Shown here: in pieces, positions 45,166 through 57,654 of the stretch
Position numbering within the stretch: the first letter of the stretch is position 1
Layout: each line of letters opens with the position of its first letter
Source: Nymphaea colorata
Lineage: Eukaryota > Streptophyta > Magnoliopsida > Nymphaeales > Nymphaeaceae
DNA: 64,000 nt
Assembly (NCBI RefSeq): GCF_008831285.2
Contig: NC_045147.1
Location: forward strand, 20,526,581-20,590,580
Direction of reading: 5' to 3'
Made by a program: the position numbers and the translations under genes
Notes under the pieces: model-generated
What the model saw: the letters and a program-made list of their open reading frames with translations, nothing else
Databases searched by the model: none
Told to the model about the DNA's origin: nothing

Positions 45166-48100
45166 GTTGCAACCTACGAACCGAATAATAAATATAAGAC
45201 ATCTGTTCAAGAGCATGATCTAGCAGATTCATATGACATGCGGTGTACATACTTCATTCCAGCGTGCATGGTTATGCAGCTAGAAACTCCGGTTGCTCCC
45301 TTCCATTTACATTTTTTTTAACATTCCTATTCAACAAAACTTCAGCTATTTCTCTGTAATCAATACCACTATATTAGCTGTAGCATAGGATTTTTTTAAC
45401 TCTCCATCCTTCAGGTTTATATGCAATTGAATGGTTTGCATGTAAATGTTAATCACGTCTTCACTTGCAATTCTAAAGAATCCAAAGGTTGTCAAGCTTA
45501 GCTTGGAGTGTCTTAGAACCGTTCATGACCATTGTCCACATGTGAAGCTTCAAAGAGGAATAAACGTCCCATTCAGAAAAGTTGCTTTTTTCTTACATCA
45601 ATAAAGTTTAGCTAGCCGCCACAACTTGTAGCCACTTCAACATTTAAGCACGTCTTGGTATCAACATATATAATCCTTGCTCGGTTTTATGTTCTATCTA
45701 CTCGAATATTTGTATCCTGCAAAACAAAAGTAACGCCATGTATTTTATAAGCAAGTTCCGTTGAAAGACCGAAATAAAGAAATACATAAGAAATCTTTTA
45801 ATTGGCTAGCGAGAAACAAAAAATAACAAAATACATAAGAAAGGAGAGGCAGATAACTTATTGACCTTACGTCAGTGGAACCCATGCACCAACCAAAGAT
45901 CAGATTCATTCTTCGTCCTTGACCCAAGTGGACCTACAAATGGAGCCCCCAAAAGCCTATTCTTCTATACACTCGCAAGCTAATATCAAGGAAATGTCAA
46001 ATGGCTTCCGGTCAAGAAGCTGAAGAAAGAAACCAATTGGGTTGAACAAGATGCCAAATCTGCTACAAAACATCCCGTACATGCTATCAAGAAAATTGAG
46101 AAAGAAACAATGTAAAATATCAATTGTAGGAAAGTCAAAATTACAGTTAAACAAATGCGGTGCCTTGGTTCATTTAAATGGAAAGGAAAAAATGCAAAAG
46201 AAAGTTGGGGCAATTTATCCTCGTCATCAAAAGTCAGTGATCTTGGATGTGGATGCTGGTAATGGCAAGGAACAATTATTGCATTTGTTGCAGGGTTAGA
46301 TTTATGTAATGGGCGATATGATACCAAAGCACTCTTTATTTACGCCTTCGTTCTCATGCTTTCTATTTTTTTGTTGTTGTTAAAATTTTCTTGTTTTTTT
46401 ATCCATTCTTTGCACCATTCTCCTAATCCTCGAAGAATTTCAGTTTCCATTCCATCATTATACTGTGATAAACTGTAAAGTCAACAAAGCTGCAGACATA
46501 GTTAATATTGCTTCATCTAATAACAACCCATAGTCTTCCAATCATGAAGAACTGTGTGTCATGAGTTTTTTTTTGAGACAACAATCGGATTGCAAGCTAT
46601 AACATTCAAAAACATCATTTGTCATTTTTCTGTAAATGGGGCCCTTATAAGCAAGTGTGGCTTCCCCAAGGGAGCCGTGGCGTGACTTACCGTGCAAACT
46701 TGATGCCTACAAAACTGATGGCCCTGATGATTCATTACTGAAGCTTTCAAGCATTTCCGAGACAATTAATATAGAAGATGCACCGTACTTAAAATGAAAA
46801 TAATCCAAACGCATGACATGTACAGGTCATTCATTATTCCTACTGGAGCAACAAGTTTTCGATCTCAATAATTCAGAAACATTCAGCCCATGCATCTATC
46901 CACCAAGAATCTCTTAAAACTGAACAAAAACGCAGCTTCCAATGGTAAGTTTAGCTAATTGGAATAACCAACATCAAAATTCTACATATGAAGTGAATTA
47001 AAGAGTGATGAAAATGATGGATGGATGGTGTGGGTATGAACCAATTTTTCGGGTGGGAGATGTCAAAAACGATTCTCCGAGCCAAGGGACGTTTTCTCTT
47101 GATCCCATACTCTTTCTTTCCTGCTTCCCAACAGACATTTTGATAAAACCCCTCTCTGTTGCTGGCTCTAAAACCAAATTAGAGACACTGATGTGTGCAG
47201 AAGACGAGTTGCAAAACCGGCTCTAAAACTAAAAGGGGACCAGAAAAAGAAGGTTATTAAGAAGATGAAGAATCACTGCAATAGGCAAAGAAAGAGATAA
47301 GAGGTGGTGAGAGAGAGAGAACGGAACCTTCAAAAGAAAGGAAGACAAAAATCAAAGACAATAACATGTAAGCAAATGGGCAAGAAGGGAAAATGTTCAA
47401 CTCACGACTTTTTCATTGAGAATAACATTGAAACCCAAAAGCAATCCGGAGAAGACGCACCCATCTCGATCAATTTGCTCCAGATGTGTGCTACTAAGTG
47501 GAAAATGGAAAATTGTAACTTCTAAATATTAAAAGTTCACTAAAACTTTTTTCAAAAGAGAAAGAACAAAGATACAAGGAAGAAAAAATCTATCGATGCA
47601 CGTGAATTGCATAACCATAACAAAATAAAAACTAAAAGAGGGTCTAGTAACAAGAAAAACAACAATTACACTACAACATTTATTGCCTTTCCCAGCGTTT
47701 AATAAGTGCACTCTCCTGGCGCCCCACCAGCATTGGGCATGTGGTTTGGGAGAGACATGAGTTTGGCCGCCGTTTAATAAATGCCAGTAAAAGTCCTAAA
47801 AAGCACTACCTCCATTAGCGCAAGCTACATGTTGCTGCTGCCTGCAGCATATTGCCATTTGCAAAATGTATAAACGGGGCAAGTTTGTCTGCTTGTTAAA
47901 GTAACTAATGCATCGATCAAAGAGTTTAATACCTACTACTATAATGCTAAAAACACAAAGCCACTCAAGCATGCTGGAGCACTTTTAGCTATTTACCATG
48001 TCATGAATTGTTAATGAAGTAAATGTCAAACAAAGTTTGGAATCAATACTTTGATCTTATGCAATTTAGTAACAACTTGATGATCTAAATAGCATCTTGA

Positions 48101-51010
48101 GATTTTTTTAAAAAAAAAACATTACGTACCTAAACAGATGTCTTCACTTGGTTTCATCTTTCTGCCCCTAATTGTAGTTCTTTCGTCACTTTCTTCCTCC
48201 TTCCTTTTATTTTTTCCCTCCCTAGAACGTGAAAGGGAAATATTGCACTCTAATATGGTTAAATATATCCTAAGCAGGGTTTCTCTGTACAAAAATATCA
48301 AAACATGTGGATTCTTCATGACCCACCTTTTTATCTCATCATATGTCAACAACTCAACCAACTAAAACCCTGTCAAAGAGAACAAAAATGCATGCATTAC
48401 CTTTCAAGAGAAAACCAGACTGCAACAACAGACATGTCCGTCAAAGGAGTTAGCTCTCCTAAGGTTGGTTGGGATGTTGTAGTAAACTGATTTGCCGAAA
48501 GAGAGCTGCAAGGAGAAGTAAACTTGTAGCAATCAGTTCAGAAGATCCTACTCAAATCAGTACGAGAAACTCCAACAACCAAAACCATGATGAAAAGAAA
48601 TTCCATGCAATTAAAACAGCTACCCAGTGCACAACACCACAGGCATAAATGTTAATCAGGTCTTCACTTTCAATCTTAAAGAATCTATAGGTTGTCAATC
48701 TTAAGCTAGGCTTCTTTCAAAGTGTCTTTGTTCGTAGACTGAGAACCTCCTCTGTTTCTTGATGCCTTCATCTGGATCATGATCATTGTCTAAATGTGAA
48801 GTTTCAAAGAGCATTTAACGTCCCACTCAAAAAGTTGGTTTTTTCTACATCAGTAAATTTTGGCCAAGTCGTCAGCACTTGTGGATTTGTGGCCATTTCA
48901 ACATCAAAGCACATCTTGCCATCAGCGTATATTAGAGGCAGAGGCAGAGGCTAACACTAGTGCACCTCGACAACAGAAGCAATCTAATGTAGAAATCTAC
49001 TGCTTCTACCTGATCAGAATTTTGACTTCATTTTTCCAATATTCAACTTGAGGACTCAATAAAGATGAACTTCGATTAGATGAGAAATGGTTTCCAGTAT
49101 GATGTTTATGACAAAGTGGCCCTCGATTTATAATTCTGAAATACATGGAAGAACTGGTCGGAAACTTGTTAAGATCGATAAGACTTGTTTAGAAGGATTT
49201 GCTTAGGACATTCTCTCAAAGAATGTCAAATTAGAAATGTTAAGGGCCAAATATTCAAGCTCACAAACTGCATTATATTGAATCTGATTCAAGAACAACC
49301 CAGACATAGATCATATCCCCATTTACCAACCACTGTTAAACATGGAAGAACCAGATTCTTAGAGCATGATAATGTCTCATGAATGGAAGTGGAAGCTAAA
49401 AAATGAATGGTTACCCCTTCTTTCCGAAAAGGAGATGATAATCTCCATACATGGCATGAACTGTTTATGTGAAAAGCGAGAAAAAGTCTTGACATATCAT
49501 TATATCGTCTCAAATTTTTCAGACGCATTAACAAACCCTTTAATAGAGAAGAGTGCTAACCCTATGAACAAGCAAACAGTTAAAATACTTATTGAACAAA
49601 AGCATAAATAGCAGAAAAAAGGCCAAGACCAGCAATCTACTTTGCTATCTATAAAATTGTGGTAACGGTAAGTAAAATTGGGCGCATTGAAGAAAATCTA
49701 TGGCAAATGTAAGAAATGTGCATTTCATGTGGAGAGGAAACTTCCCAGAATCTCGTGGTACCCAAAAGTTATAAAATTTTAAATTTGACAACTAATAATG
49801 TTATATGGTGCTTGCTGGATCTTCACCCCTTTCTGAAGGATTTTACTGTCATCTTTGTTATTAAGAGAACTCAAACCAGCAGAAATGATACAAAGCTTAA
49901 AGGAAATTCAGTCTTGAAAAGATCCTAATGTTTTGTAGCCATGCAGGGCTAATAAAACTCGCTGGTTCGGAATCTTGTTGAACTCCTATCAAATCTAAAT
50001 ACCTGCTTTTGCAAACTAGCAGTGCACCAGGACACAACTTAACATCTTGCAGGTGTAGAGCTTTATGGAGGAGAAACGTTTTTTCCGTTAACTAGGGGGT
50101 AGGGGCCTTGATCAAGTAAACAAGAAAGGCATACACGAGTATGAGTTTGGATCACGTTAGCTTTTGTTTGGTCTATATCTACCATGTGTGAAGTAACCAG
50201 ACAATATATGGTCCAGGCAATAGGGCATGCCCGATAGTACCACCTCCACCTTATTGGGTAAGCTATAAAACATCATATCACAGAAACTGGAAAATTTTAT
50301 CACACAATAAAGCGATCTATGTTTAATGGCATAATAAAATAAAAGAATGAATACTTTGGTGACAGAGACAGGAAAAGATCTGTACCATGTTCATAGTGGA
50401 GGCAAACAAATGAACGCAGCAAGGACGGAAAAGATAAATCCCATGATCTAAGTTTTGTACCACTTTGCATAATGGAGCTAAAAAGAAATGAGCACAGGAA
50501 GGACAAAAACCCATGGCCTTTTCTATCTTTCGTTCCCTCCATATTAGCACCAGACAGCTGGTAATAGAAAGCAAATCTTCACCAACCATCACTTTGAGTC
50601 AGACCAAGCAACATGTTTTCAACTCGCTGGACATGCTAATGTATGCTTTCGTTATTTACAACTGTAGGATACACCGGTTCAGCACCCAATTCATCTTTCA
50701 TCATCATAATCAGACCTCATAAATGTACATCAACAAAATCTTGTGCACGGATTCTAAATGTGCGCTGTTAAGTTGTAAACCAGGGGGATTAGGCTGCCAC
50801 CATTAAAATCTTGAAACAAATTATGAAAAAATATGCATAAATTGCATTTTAAAGCATTTCAACCTATACTCAGCGGAGGAGACAAAGGGAAGGGGAGGGC
50901 ATGGCGATGAATCTACCATCCCAAAAACGAGCGTACCATCTTGACGTCCTTGGGTACCTAGGAACCAAATCCCCATCAAACGGCTGGAGGATCTCTAATA
51001 CGCCGATTAC

Positions 51011-51172
51011 CTCGCTGGTCTCCAGCTTGCTCTTCTTCGCACGCAGCGTGATCTTACCGTCCTTCTCCTGGAAATTGAGGGAGCCATAGGAGGAGACCTT
51101 GAAGCCCGATCACGTCTAGGGTGTATGTGAGGCGGGTCACGAACTTGTTCTTCTCGAACTCCGGCGGGGCGT
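51011..51172 (-). pseudogene. First coding exon of an unidentified gene, copy 2
   Basis: Same exon and donor as 13,687-13,848 with the same two frame shifts. In addition the initiator ATG of copy 1 reads ACG here (51,172-51,170). Other substitutions include CTCG to CTGG near 51,069. The exon is dead in both copies and slightly more decayed here. Confidence 0.5.
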
Positions 51173-51215
51173 CTTGCTGACGCCCTAAACCTTTCTTGAA
51201 AAACCAAAATGAAAT

Positions 51216-51294
51216 GGGGGGAGAGAGAGCACACGCACGGGGGGAGAGAGAGCACATGCACGGGGGGAGAGAGAGAGAGAGAGTGTGTGTGGGA
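51216..51294. repeat. GA-rich minisatellite with CACACGCACG unit, expanded in copy 2
   Basis: Two GGGGGAGAGAGAGCACA(C/T)GCA-type units in a row, against one in copy 1, giving about 28 extra bp. Confidence 0.85.
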
Positions 51295-52472
51295 GTCCCT
51301 GTAACCGCCAACGAGAGCTCCTAACCGCCACTCGCACGTCCAGCGGCCTGAACTGGGTGGTGTCTGCCAACATTTATTTATTTGCGACGGCCAAATCAGA
51401 AGGGAAAAAAAAGTTCATGAATCAATATTTTCTTTAAAATCCAATTTATAAATCGGTTGGGTCTCTAACTTGTTCTCGTTTCAATATTTCCACAAGTTTT
51501 AGAGTTTAAACCTTTAACTTATTTTACCAACTCATCTTACTTCTCTCTCTCTCTCTCTCTCAATTGTAATCCCATTCAAAAGTCCTAAGTGCTTTAGATA
51601 TTGTTTACCTAAGTGCTTTAGATATTGTTTAATGTGCAAATAAAATATTCAAATTGTTTAATAATCAACGCCTAAGTTTTTTGGCTTAACATACTCATCT
51701 TAATTTTTCAAATGTATAGTTTTAATATCAATTTTTATGGTATTAAAACTAAAAAAAGATTCATATAATTTGTTTTTGTAAGAACTGTGGGAAGACTTGG
51801 AGACGGTCAATGAATTGGCCGAGAGCGAGGATGGGCATGGAGATGGCTAGAGGAGCGAGACGGAGGACGAACGGGAGGGAGAAGAGGTGATCATTCCTCT
51901 TCTTCGAATCTTTCCCCTTTCCGTTCTTGCTTTTTGTTTCTTTCTTGCATTGTTGCATGAATTCCATTTATTCACACATCATTTTTTGCCGCTTCATCTC
52001 ATGCTTTTAATCAGCGGGTGTCCATTTGATATGCAAAAGTGTAATGTGTTCCTGTATGTGATCGTGACGAATTTCTCCATGATTCTGGTTTTTAGTACCT
52101 CCGTGAAGGAAAATGCTAAACTTTACCAAACTTGGACAACCTTGTTTTTTTTTTTTTGTATTCCACAATAGGAGCCTCTGAACTGGGAGCTTGGCATACC
52201 TCTTTGGTAGTTATCAGCAAAACTGTGGCCTGTATCTGGAAAACCAGAAGTATGAGGCTTTTTGAGATTCAAAATTTTGTTCCTAAAGTGAAAATCTATT
52301 TGTGTTTACATATCTGGATCCTACATGTTCCTTTTTGAGATTTATCATTAAAGCCTATCTTTGATAAAACAATGGTATTTCCTAGAATGGGATTTGCACG
52401 TTATGATTTGATGGTAATTGTCTTGAGCCATCCCTTTTGATGTCATGATGACTTTAACTAATGTGTTTGCAG

Positions 52473-54201
52473 TTTCCAACTGCGTGTCAAGGTTGAGGAC
52501 AATGTTGTTGTCTATGAAACTACAGTGATTTCTGTGTATGTCTACTTTGTGAAGGAGAAACACATACAACTAAAGTATTAAGCAAACCTTCCATGCCCTG
52601 TTGTGGGCAGGATCAAATAACTTGCCTCCCTTCCAATTGAGGTAAAAGCCTTCTGTCTACTTTTGATTAGTTGCTTACATTTTCTATGTTCCCGTTTACA
52701 TGATTTTCTTATCATTTCCTTTATTTTTAGTTATGAAATTTTATTTCACTTCAAAGATATACCAAAGCTGTCTCCCCTCATCAAAGGGCTTCCGTTGTTG
52801 AAAAATCGAGATAAAGGCCTCAGGAGTGCTCCGGAGCTTAATAGATGTGTGTTTTTTTCTTGATTATTATTAGTATAATATTGATGATAAGTAATGTTAT
52901 TATCCTTGTATAGAATCTAATCGGTCTGATTCATGTGCTGATTCCTTTTGTAGGCAATGAAAGTGATCAGCATGAGGATCCTTTGTTGTCTGCCTTTGGG
53001 ATTAACTTTTTAGAACATGATTAACTTTGTAGAATAGTTTACACACAGATACAGGGTAGAATTCTTCATCTTCTAAAAGTATCTGCACATTAAAGATTTG
53101 CCTCATTTTTGTTGTAATTCTGTATATGGTAACATAAATTAGAGGTGTACTGACCTTTTAAATTCTTTTGTTTTGGGGTTTCCGTTCAAACTTGTCTTTG
53201 GCAATGGGGAATCAGTTATGCCACGAAATGGCCTTTGGAAGATAGACCAAACGGTGCTTATTTTTCATATATATATATGTATACTTGTAATTTTCTATAG
53301 AGCTCCTTGTTTCAAGTTAATCTTAGTTTTTTGATAGGCATTTGTTGTGTTCAGCAAATGCTTCAACCAGCTAACATCAAAAGATGGGCCATCGTTAGTA
53401 TTTCTGCAAGTTGTGATACAAGGAATCTTGTTGGGGTGCTTATTAGCAGTGCCAAGAACAAGGGAATTGTAAGTTGCAGTTACTAACACTTACAGAAATT
53501 GTTAGTTCCTACATCATGCTGCTATTACGTTTACCAATATTGTCTTTATTGTCAGGTTCTTGTGTATTATCCTTGGTTGCAGATAATCTCTTCTTTTGCT
53601 AACAAAAACGGTTATATCTTCAGATTATTGTACAATCTAACTGTTATAATTGAGGAAAATCCTAAAAGTCTTAATGCCTCAGCTCATGGTCGAGTCAAGA
53701 ACATGTTCGAGTTCCTTCAATCCGAACTGTCAGAGAAGCCAAAATTTCTGCTTTGTGTTATATCATATCTAAAACAAAAAATTCATGCACCTATGGTAGA
53801 ATTTCTCAGTACAATTCCTTAAGACTTCCCTTCATTTTGTCTATGCCATTGAAACATGTCTATGATTAGTCGCTATGGATAAGTGTAGTGTTGTTTCTTT
53901 GTGACTTTAGGTCAATGGAAGAGAAAAAGCCTTGTTCGGTTTGGCATTCCAACACAATGTGTAGCACCACTCAGAAGATTGGTAATCTATATCTCACTGA
54001 TGTTAAAGATCAATCCCAAGGTAAAGACAATCTTGTTTTTATTTATGTTTTTGTATTACTATTATCTCTTATTTACCTTAAAATTCATTTTTAACATTAT
54101 GGTAACATTGTTTAATTTCATATGCTAACAAAACCAGCTTGGTGGAACCAATTCCTTGCCTGCAATTGAAGACAGACCATCGATTCCAATAATTTTCATC
54201 C
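52473..54201 (+). pseudogene. AGO4-clade Argonaute pseudogene, copy 2 (PAZ to start of PIWI)
   Basis: More complete than copy 1. Exons: 52,473-52,641 (YFVKEKHIQLKY, stop, ANLPCPVVGRIK, stop; PAZ C-terminal part), about 52,731-52,840 (SLQRYTKAVSPHQRASVVEK then a stop), 52,954 to about 53,100 (EDPLLSAFGINF), about 53,195-53,262 (GNGESVMPRNGLWKID), 53,338-53,468 (IKRWAIVSISASCDTRNLV, frame intact), 53,556-53,795 (IEENPKSLNASAHGRVKNMF and KPKFLLC), 53,911-54,020 (WKRKSLVRFGIPTQCVAP) and from 54,138 (LGGTNSLPAIEDRPSIPIIF). Stops in the PAZ exons and loss of the whole catalytic PIWI domain make it non-functional. N-terminal exons were not found in 51,300-52,470. AGO4-like is firm; which of AGO4/6/9 is uncertain. 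Confidence 0.87.
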
Positions 54202-55439
54202 TCACTAAGTGCACAAGATATTTGCAGAGGAACAAAATAAATCTTAAGTGCACAAATAGAATGCTGGTGATCATTCTATTTATGTTGGTGTACCATTGAT
54301 TTAGTGAATCTTTATGAATTTGATGGGATGAAAAGGTGGAAAAGAACTTTTCAAGTGTAAAGTGGTTAAATTTTTTCAAGAAAAAAAAAAGGATATTTTT
54401 ATGGGGACAAGAAAGACATGGAAAAGCCTTGCCAATTTCATAGTGAAGAAGAAAAATATTTCAATAAATCTTTCAGTGTTTTATGCATAGGTGTTAATTT
54501 CTCCAACGAAGTTAACCTTGAAATGTTTTTCTTGTTCCACAAGCACCTGCAAAATGATATAGAGGATAGTTTCTTTACACTTCCCTCTGGGGAACACATC
54601 ATTGAAGCTTCCGGTTGATCAACAAAGAGGAGGGTCATATAGATCTTTCATCTGTTTTATTGGTACATACTGGACCAGGTTTTACAGTAGTCTCATATTT
54701 GATTGCACAAAAGTTCAAGAGTTTAGGAGATTCGTAGTTCTACATGAGCTGGACTAGATATCTTTACATTTAATAATTTATTCTTGTTAAAAAATCTTTA
54801 TAAAAATTGTATTTTAATATGTTTGCTTCGTGACCAGAAAACGATTATGCAATGAAAACAATTTGGCACATGCATACAGCCATTGCATACTGAGTTATCA
54901 TTATAGGCAGTACCAGTGGCATAAAAACATGGGAATTTCTGATACGATGGGAATATCATTATATGAAGCATGCCTATTTGATCTACTGAGGGCACCACAT
55001 TCAAGACTTTGAATTGTACTAGCGTTCTAGAATTAGTCATGTATGAGCGACTTTTATGTCAATTGAATCAACATATAAATTTATCAAAAATTAAGAGAAA
55101 TAGATATAACAGTGCAAAACATAATTACATAAATCATTGATATGGAAATTTACAAATTGTTGTGCTAATGAATATGCATTATAATTTATAAGGCATCTGT
55201 CCCCAAAAACTTATTTTCCAAGTTCGGATTCAGTTGATGTAATGCAAGAAAGTCGTTAGTTTGTGGATCGGCCCCAATCTCTTCTAACTCCAGGTAAAAG
55301 GGCCTAGTCCACATAGTTGAACAACAAAAAGGGAAAAAAAAAAAAAACTAAGTCTCTACTTTAGCGAGATTAGTGAAGCAAAATAGAGAAAAGAATAAAG
55401 GTATGATTGAACCCAAAAGATGATAAAACATGAACTTCA

Positions 55440-55535
55440 CTAACCGACTGGTGGTTTGAGCTCTCCACCAGCAGCATACTTGCTCAAGACCCCGTTTTCA
55501 CCTTTTATTACAGGGCAATTCCCATGTAGTGAAGT
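55440..55535 (-). pseudogene. Probable last exon of a prolyl 4-hydroxylase, copy 2
   Basis: Reads TSLHGNCPVIKGENG then VLSKYAAGGELKPPVG and TAG. The first 12 residues fit the conserved prolyl 4-hydroxylase C-terminus, including the lysine-region of the 2-oxoglutarate site, but the expected KWSATKW is replaced, so a frame disturbance after GE is likely. No upstream hydroxylase exon (HYD iron motif) was found within 56,313. Confidence 0.4.
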
Positions 55536-56025
55536 CTGCAAACATGAAAAATCAATATCTACATGAGGTTTATCCGATTTTCAACAGGAAAACAAAACGA
55601 GATGATTGATGACGAATGGCGTAAACAGCTGCCAAGCAATACGGCTTCGACCTAAGAAAGTTTGGGCTTAAGCAGGCACAACATACCCATCCATAATACT
55701 CTTATGGTTTCATACCTCAAGAAGAGAACACAGTTTCACAAAAATCAAACCCTAGAACTAGAAGAGATAGAGAAAGAGAGAATACTTACTCAATCAAATC
55801 GCAACTTCACCCAATCAGTTTGACAAAATTTGTCCTATGCTTAGGGCAGACGGTGAGCGAGGCAAGCAAGAATGATCAATTAACTTGAAATTTCGCTCAA
55901 TCAGTCTGGGAAATGAAATTTCTCCCATGCTTAGGGCAAACAGCGAGCAAGTGAAGCAAGTAGCGACAACAATGTTGGTAGATGGATAGTCAGCTAGAGG
56001 TCTAGATCAAGAGACACAGATCAAG

Positions 56026-56313
56026 AGAAAAACAATCAGAATGGCCAATCGAGGGAGAGGGGGAACCGGAGAGTGAGAGAGGTGTAAAGAAATCGCCAAT
56101 CGGTAGACAAAAAATAAAGAAAGGGACAGATCGAGATCGAGAGATCAAAGAGGAGATCGAACGAAAAACGATTAGAATGGCCAATCGAGGGAGAGAGGGA
56201 ACCGGAGAGTGAGAGAGGTGTACAGAAATCGCCCAATCGTTTGACAAAAAATAAAGTAAGGGACAGATCGAGATCGAGAGATCAAAGAGGAGATTGAACA
56301 TTAATGGAGATTG
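56026..56313. repeat. 130-136-bp minisatellite, two units, copy 2
   Basis: Units start at 56,040 and 56,176. One unit fewer than copy 1. The block homology ends in this array (GGAGATTGAACATTAATGG). Confidence 0.93.
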
Positions 56314-57654
56314 CACATTAAATCTGCTATCAAACACACCCTGAAAGTTTAAGGAAAAAAATTACATTCTCAGAAGAATGTTACAAGCTCCTTGATTGCA
56401 GAAGGGCAGTTGGTCTCTTCCACTGAACAAAACAGTATTCTTATCCCTTTAAAAATGAAACAACAGGGACATGCAACCAAGTAAAACTGTGTGCACTCAG
56501 TGGCAGAGCCACATTTCGTCCAAGATGGATTCCCCTCCTCAGTTAAAGCTAGTGCTCCTCTCAACTTGCCTCATTCAAATAACTGTCAAGTAGGCAAAAG
56601 AAAATGCCATTTTTTTCTGAAAAACATAGCATATTAATGAAACAATCAAGCCAAACAAAAATTTCCAGGACATAGTTTGCCAAAATCTTTTATATACAAA
56701 GGGTCATTTTACTATGCCTTTATAAATCTATGGAAAGTTCACAAATGACACCCTTTACATGTGAACAGTATCATTTATGAAACAAGACCACTCAAAATGA
56801 AATAGAAATGGTTAATTTTTAATGGAGTTTAGAACAACTTATAATGCAACACAAGATTCCATCATAAGAATTTAAAAACTTTTGCAATAAAAATTAATCA
56901 ACCTCATTTGCAAAAACAAAAACATAACTTCTTCTGCTAATATGCCTTCTTCTGTTATATATTTCAGTAGTTGCATGCTGCAAAATGTTCAGTTAGAATT
57001 TTGTGGTCAACAAACTGAGTATCATCGCCATAAAGTCTGCTTACCGATCCAAGATACAGGGCGATACGTACTGATATTGCTCTTTTCTAATTTTTTTAAA
57101 AAAATTAAAATATTTAAAGTTTGATTAAAAATAAAAATAAAAAATAAAACCTGCAATTGGCCTTATATCGTATCGGCCAATTGGGCTCTGATGAGTGATG
57201 CTGCTATGAACCAAATATTAAGAATAAAATGACACAGGTAGATGCGATACGTAGAGGCATGTGGTGGCGGAGCCGAATGTTCGGATGAATACAATTTTTT
57301 GGGCCTTTGGTATCGATAGACAAGAAGCGATGGTTTTTCTTTTTCTTTTTTCTCTTTCTCCATGCGTAAAACAGGTTCCGTCATTGAGCTGCTCGTTATC
57401 ATAGTAAGCTTTGTTTGACCTAAGCCAGGCAGATTTAAGGCTTTTGAATATGAAGATCACAAGTTGAACTCGGGGCACGTTTCAGTAAATGCTTGTTATT
57501 ATCATCACTAGTCTGTATGAGTAACAGAACAGCCCTCCTTTTCGATTATGAACGGAAACTCGGGAGGATTACATTTTTTCTGTAGGCTTACATTCTACTA
57601 CATTAAGGTGGAGAAGACAGAAGTGCTACACTTCTAATGTTTGCTCTGAGATTT
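56314..57654. other. Intergenic stretch 3' of the HAD gene
   Basis: AT-rich, no recognised gene. Contains GGGCGATACGTACTGATAT (near 57,060) and CCTTATATCGTATCGGCC (near 57,158), a GATACG/CGTATCG phrase that looks like a fragment of a repeat family. Confidence 0.4.

Larger units (their letters stand above)
37313..56313. repeat. Tandem segmental duplication, copy 2
   Basis: Second copy of the block, 19.0 kb, in direct orientation and 12.1 kb downstream of the end of copy 1. The first matching bases are the TTCTAACTTCTAACATGCC stretch that also opens the window. Matching ends at about 56,313, where copy 2 runs into sequence unrelated to 25,218 onward. Because copy 1 is cut by the window start, the true left boundary of the unit may lie before 37,313 and could include the methyltransferase exons at 36,851-37,287. 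Copy 2 keeps 991 bp with two extra Argonaute exons that copy 1 has lost. Confidence 0.96.
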
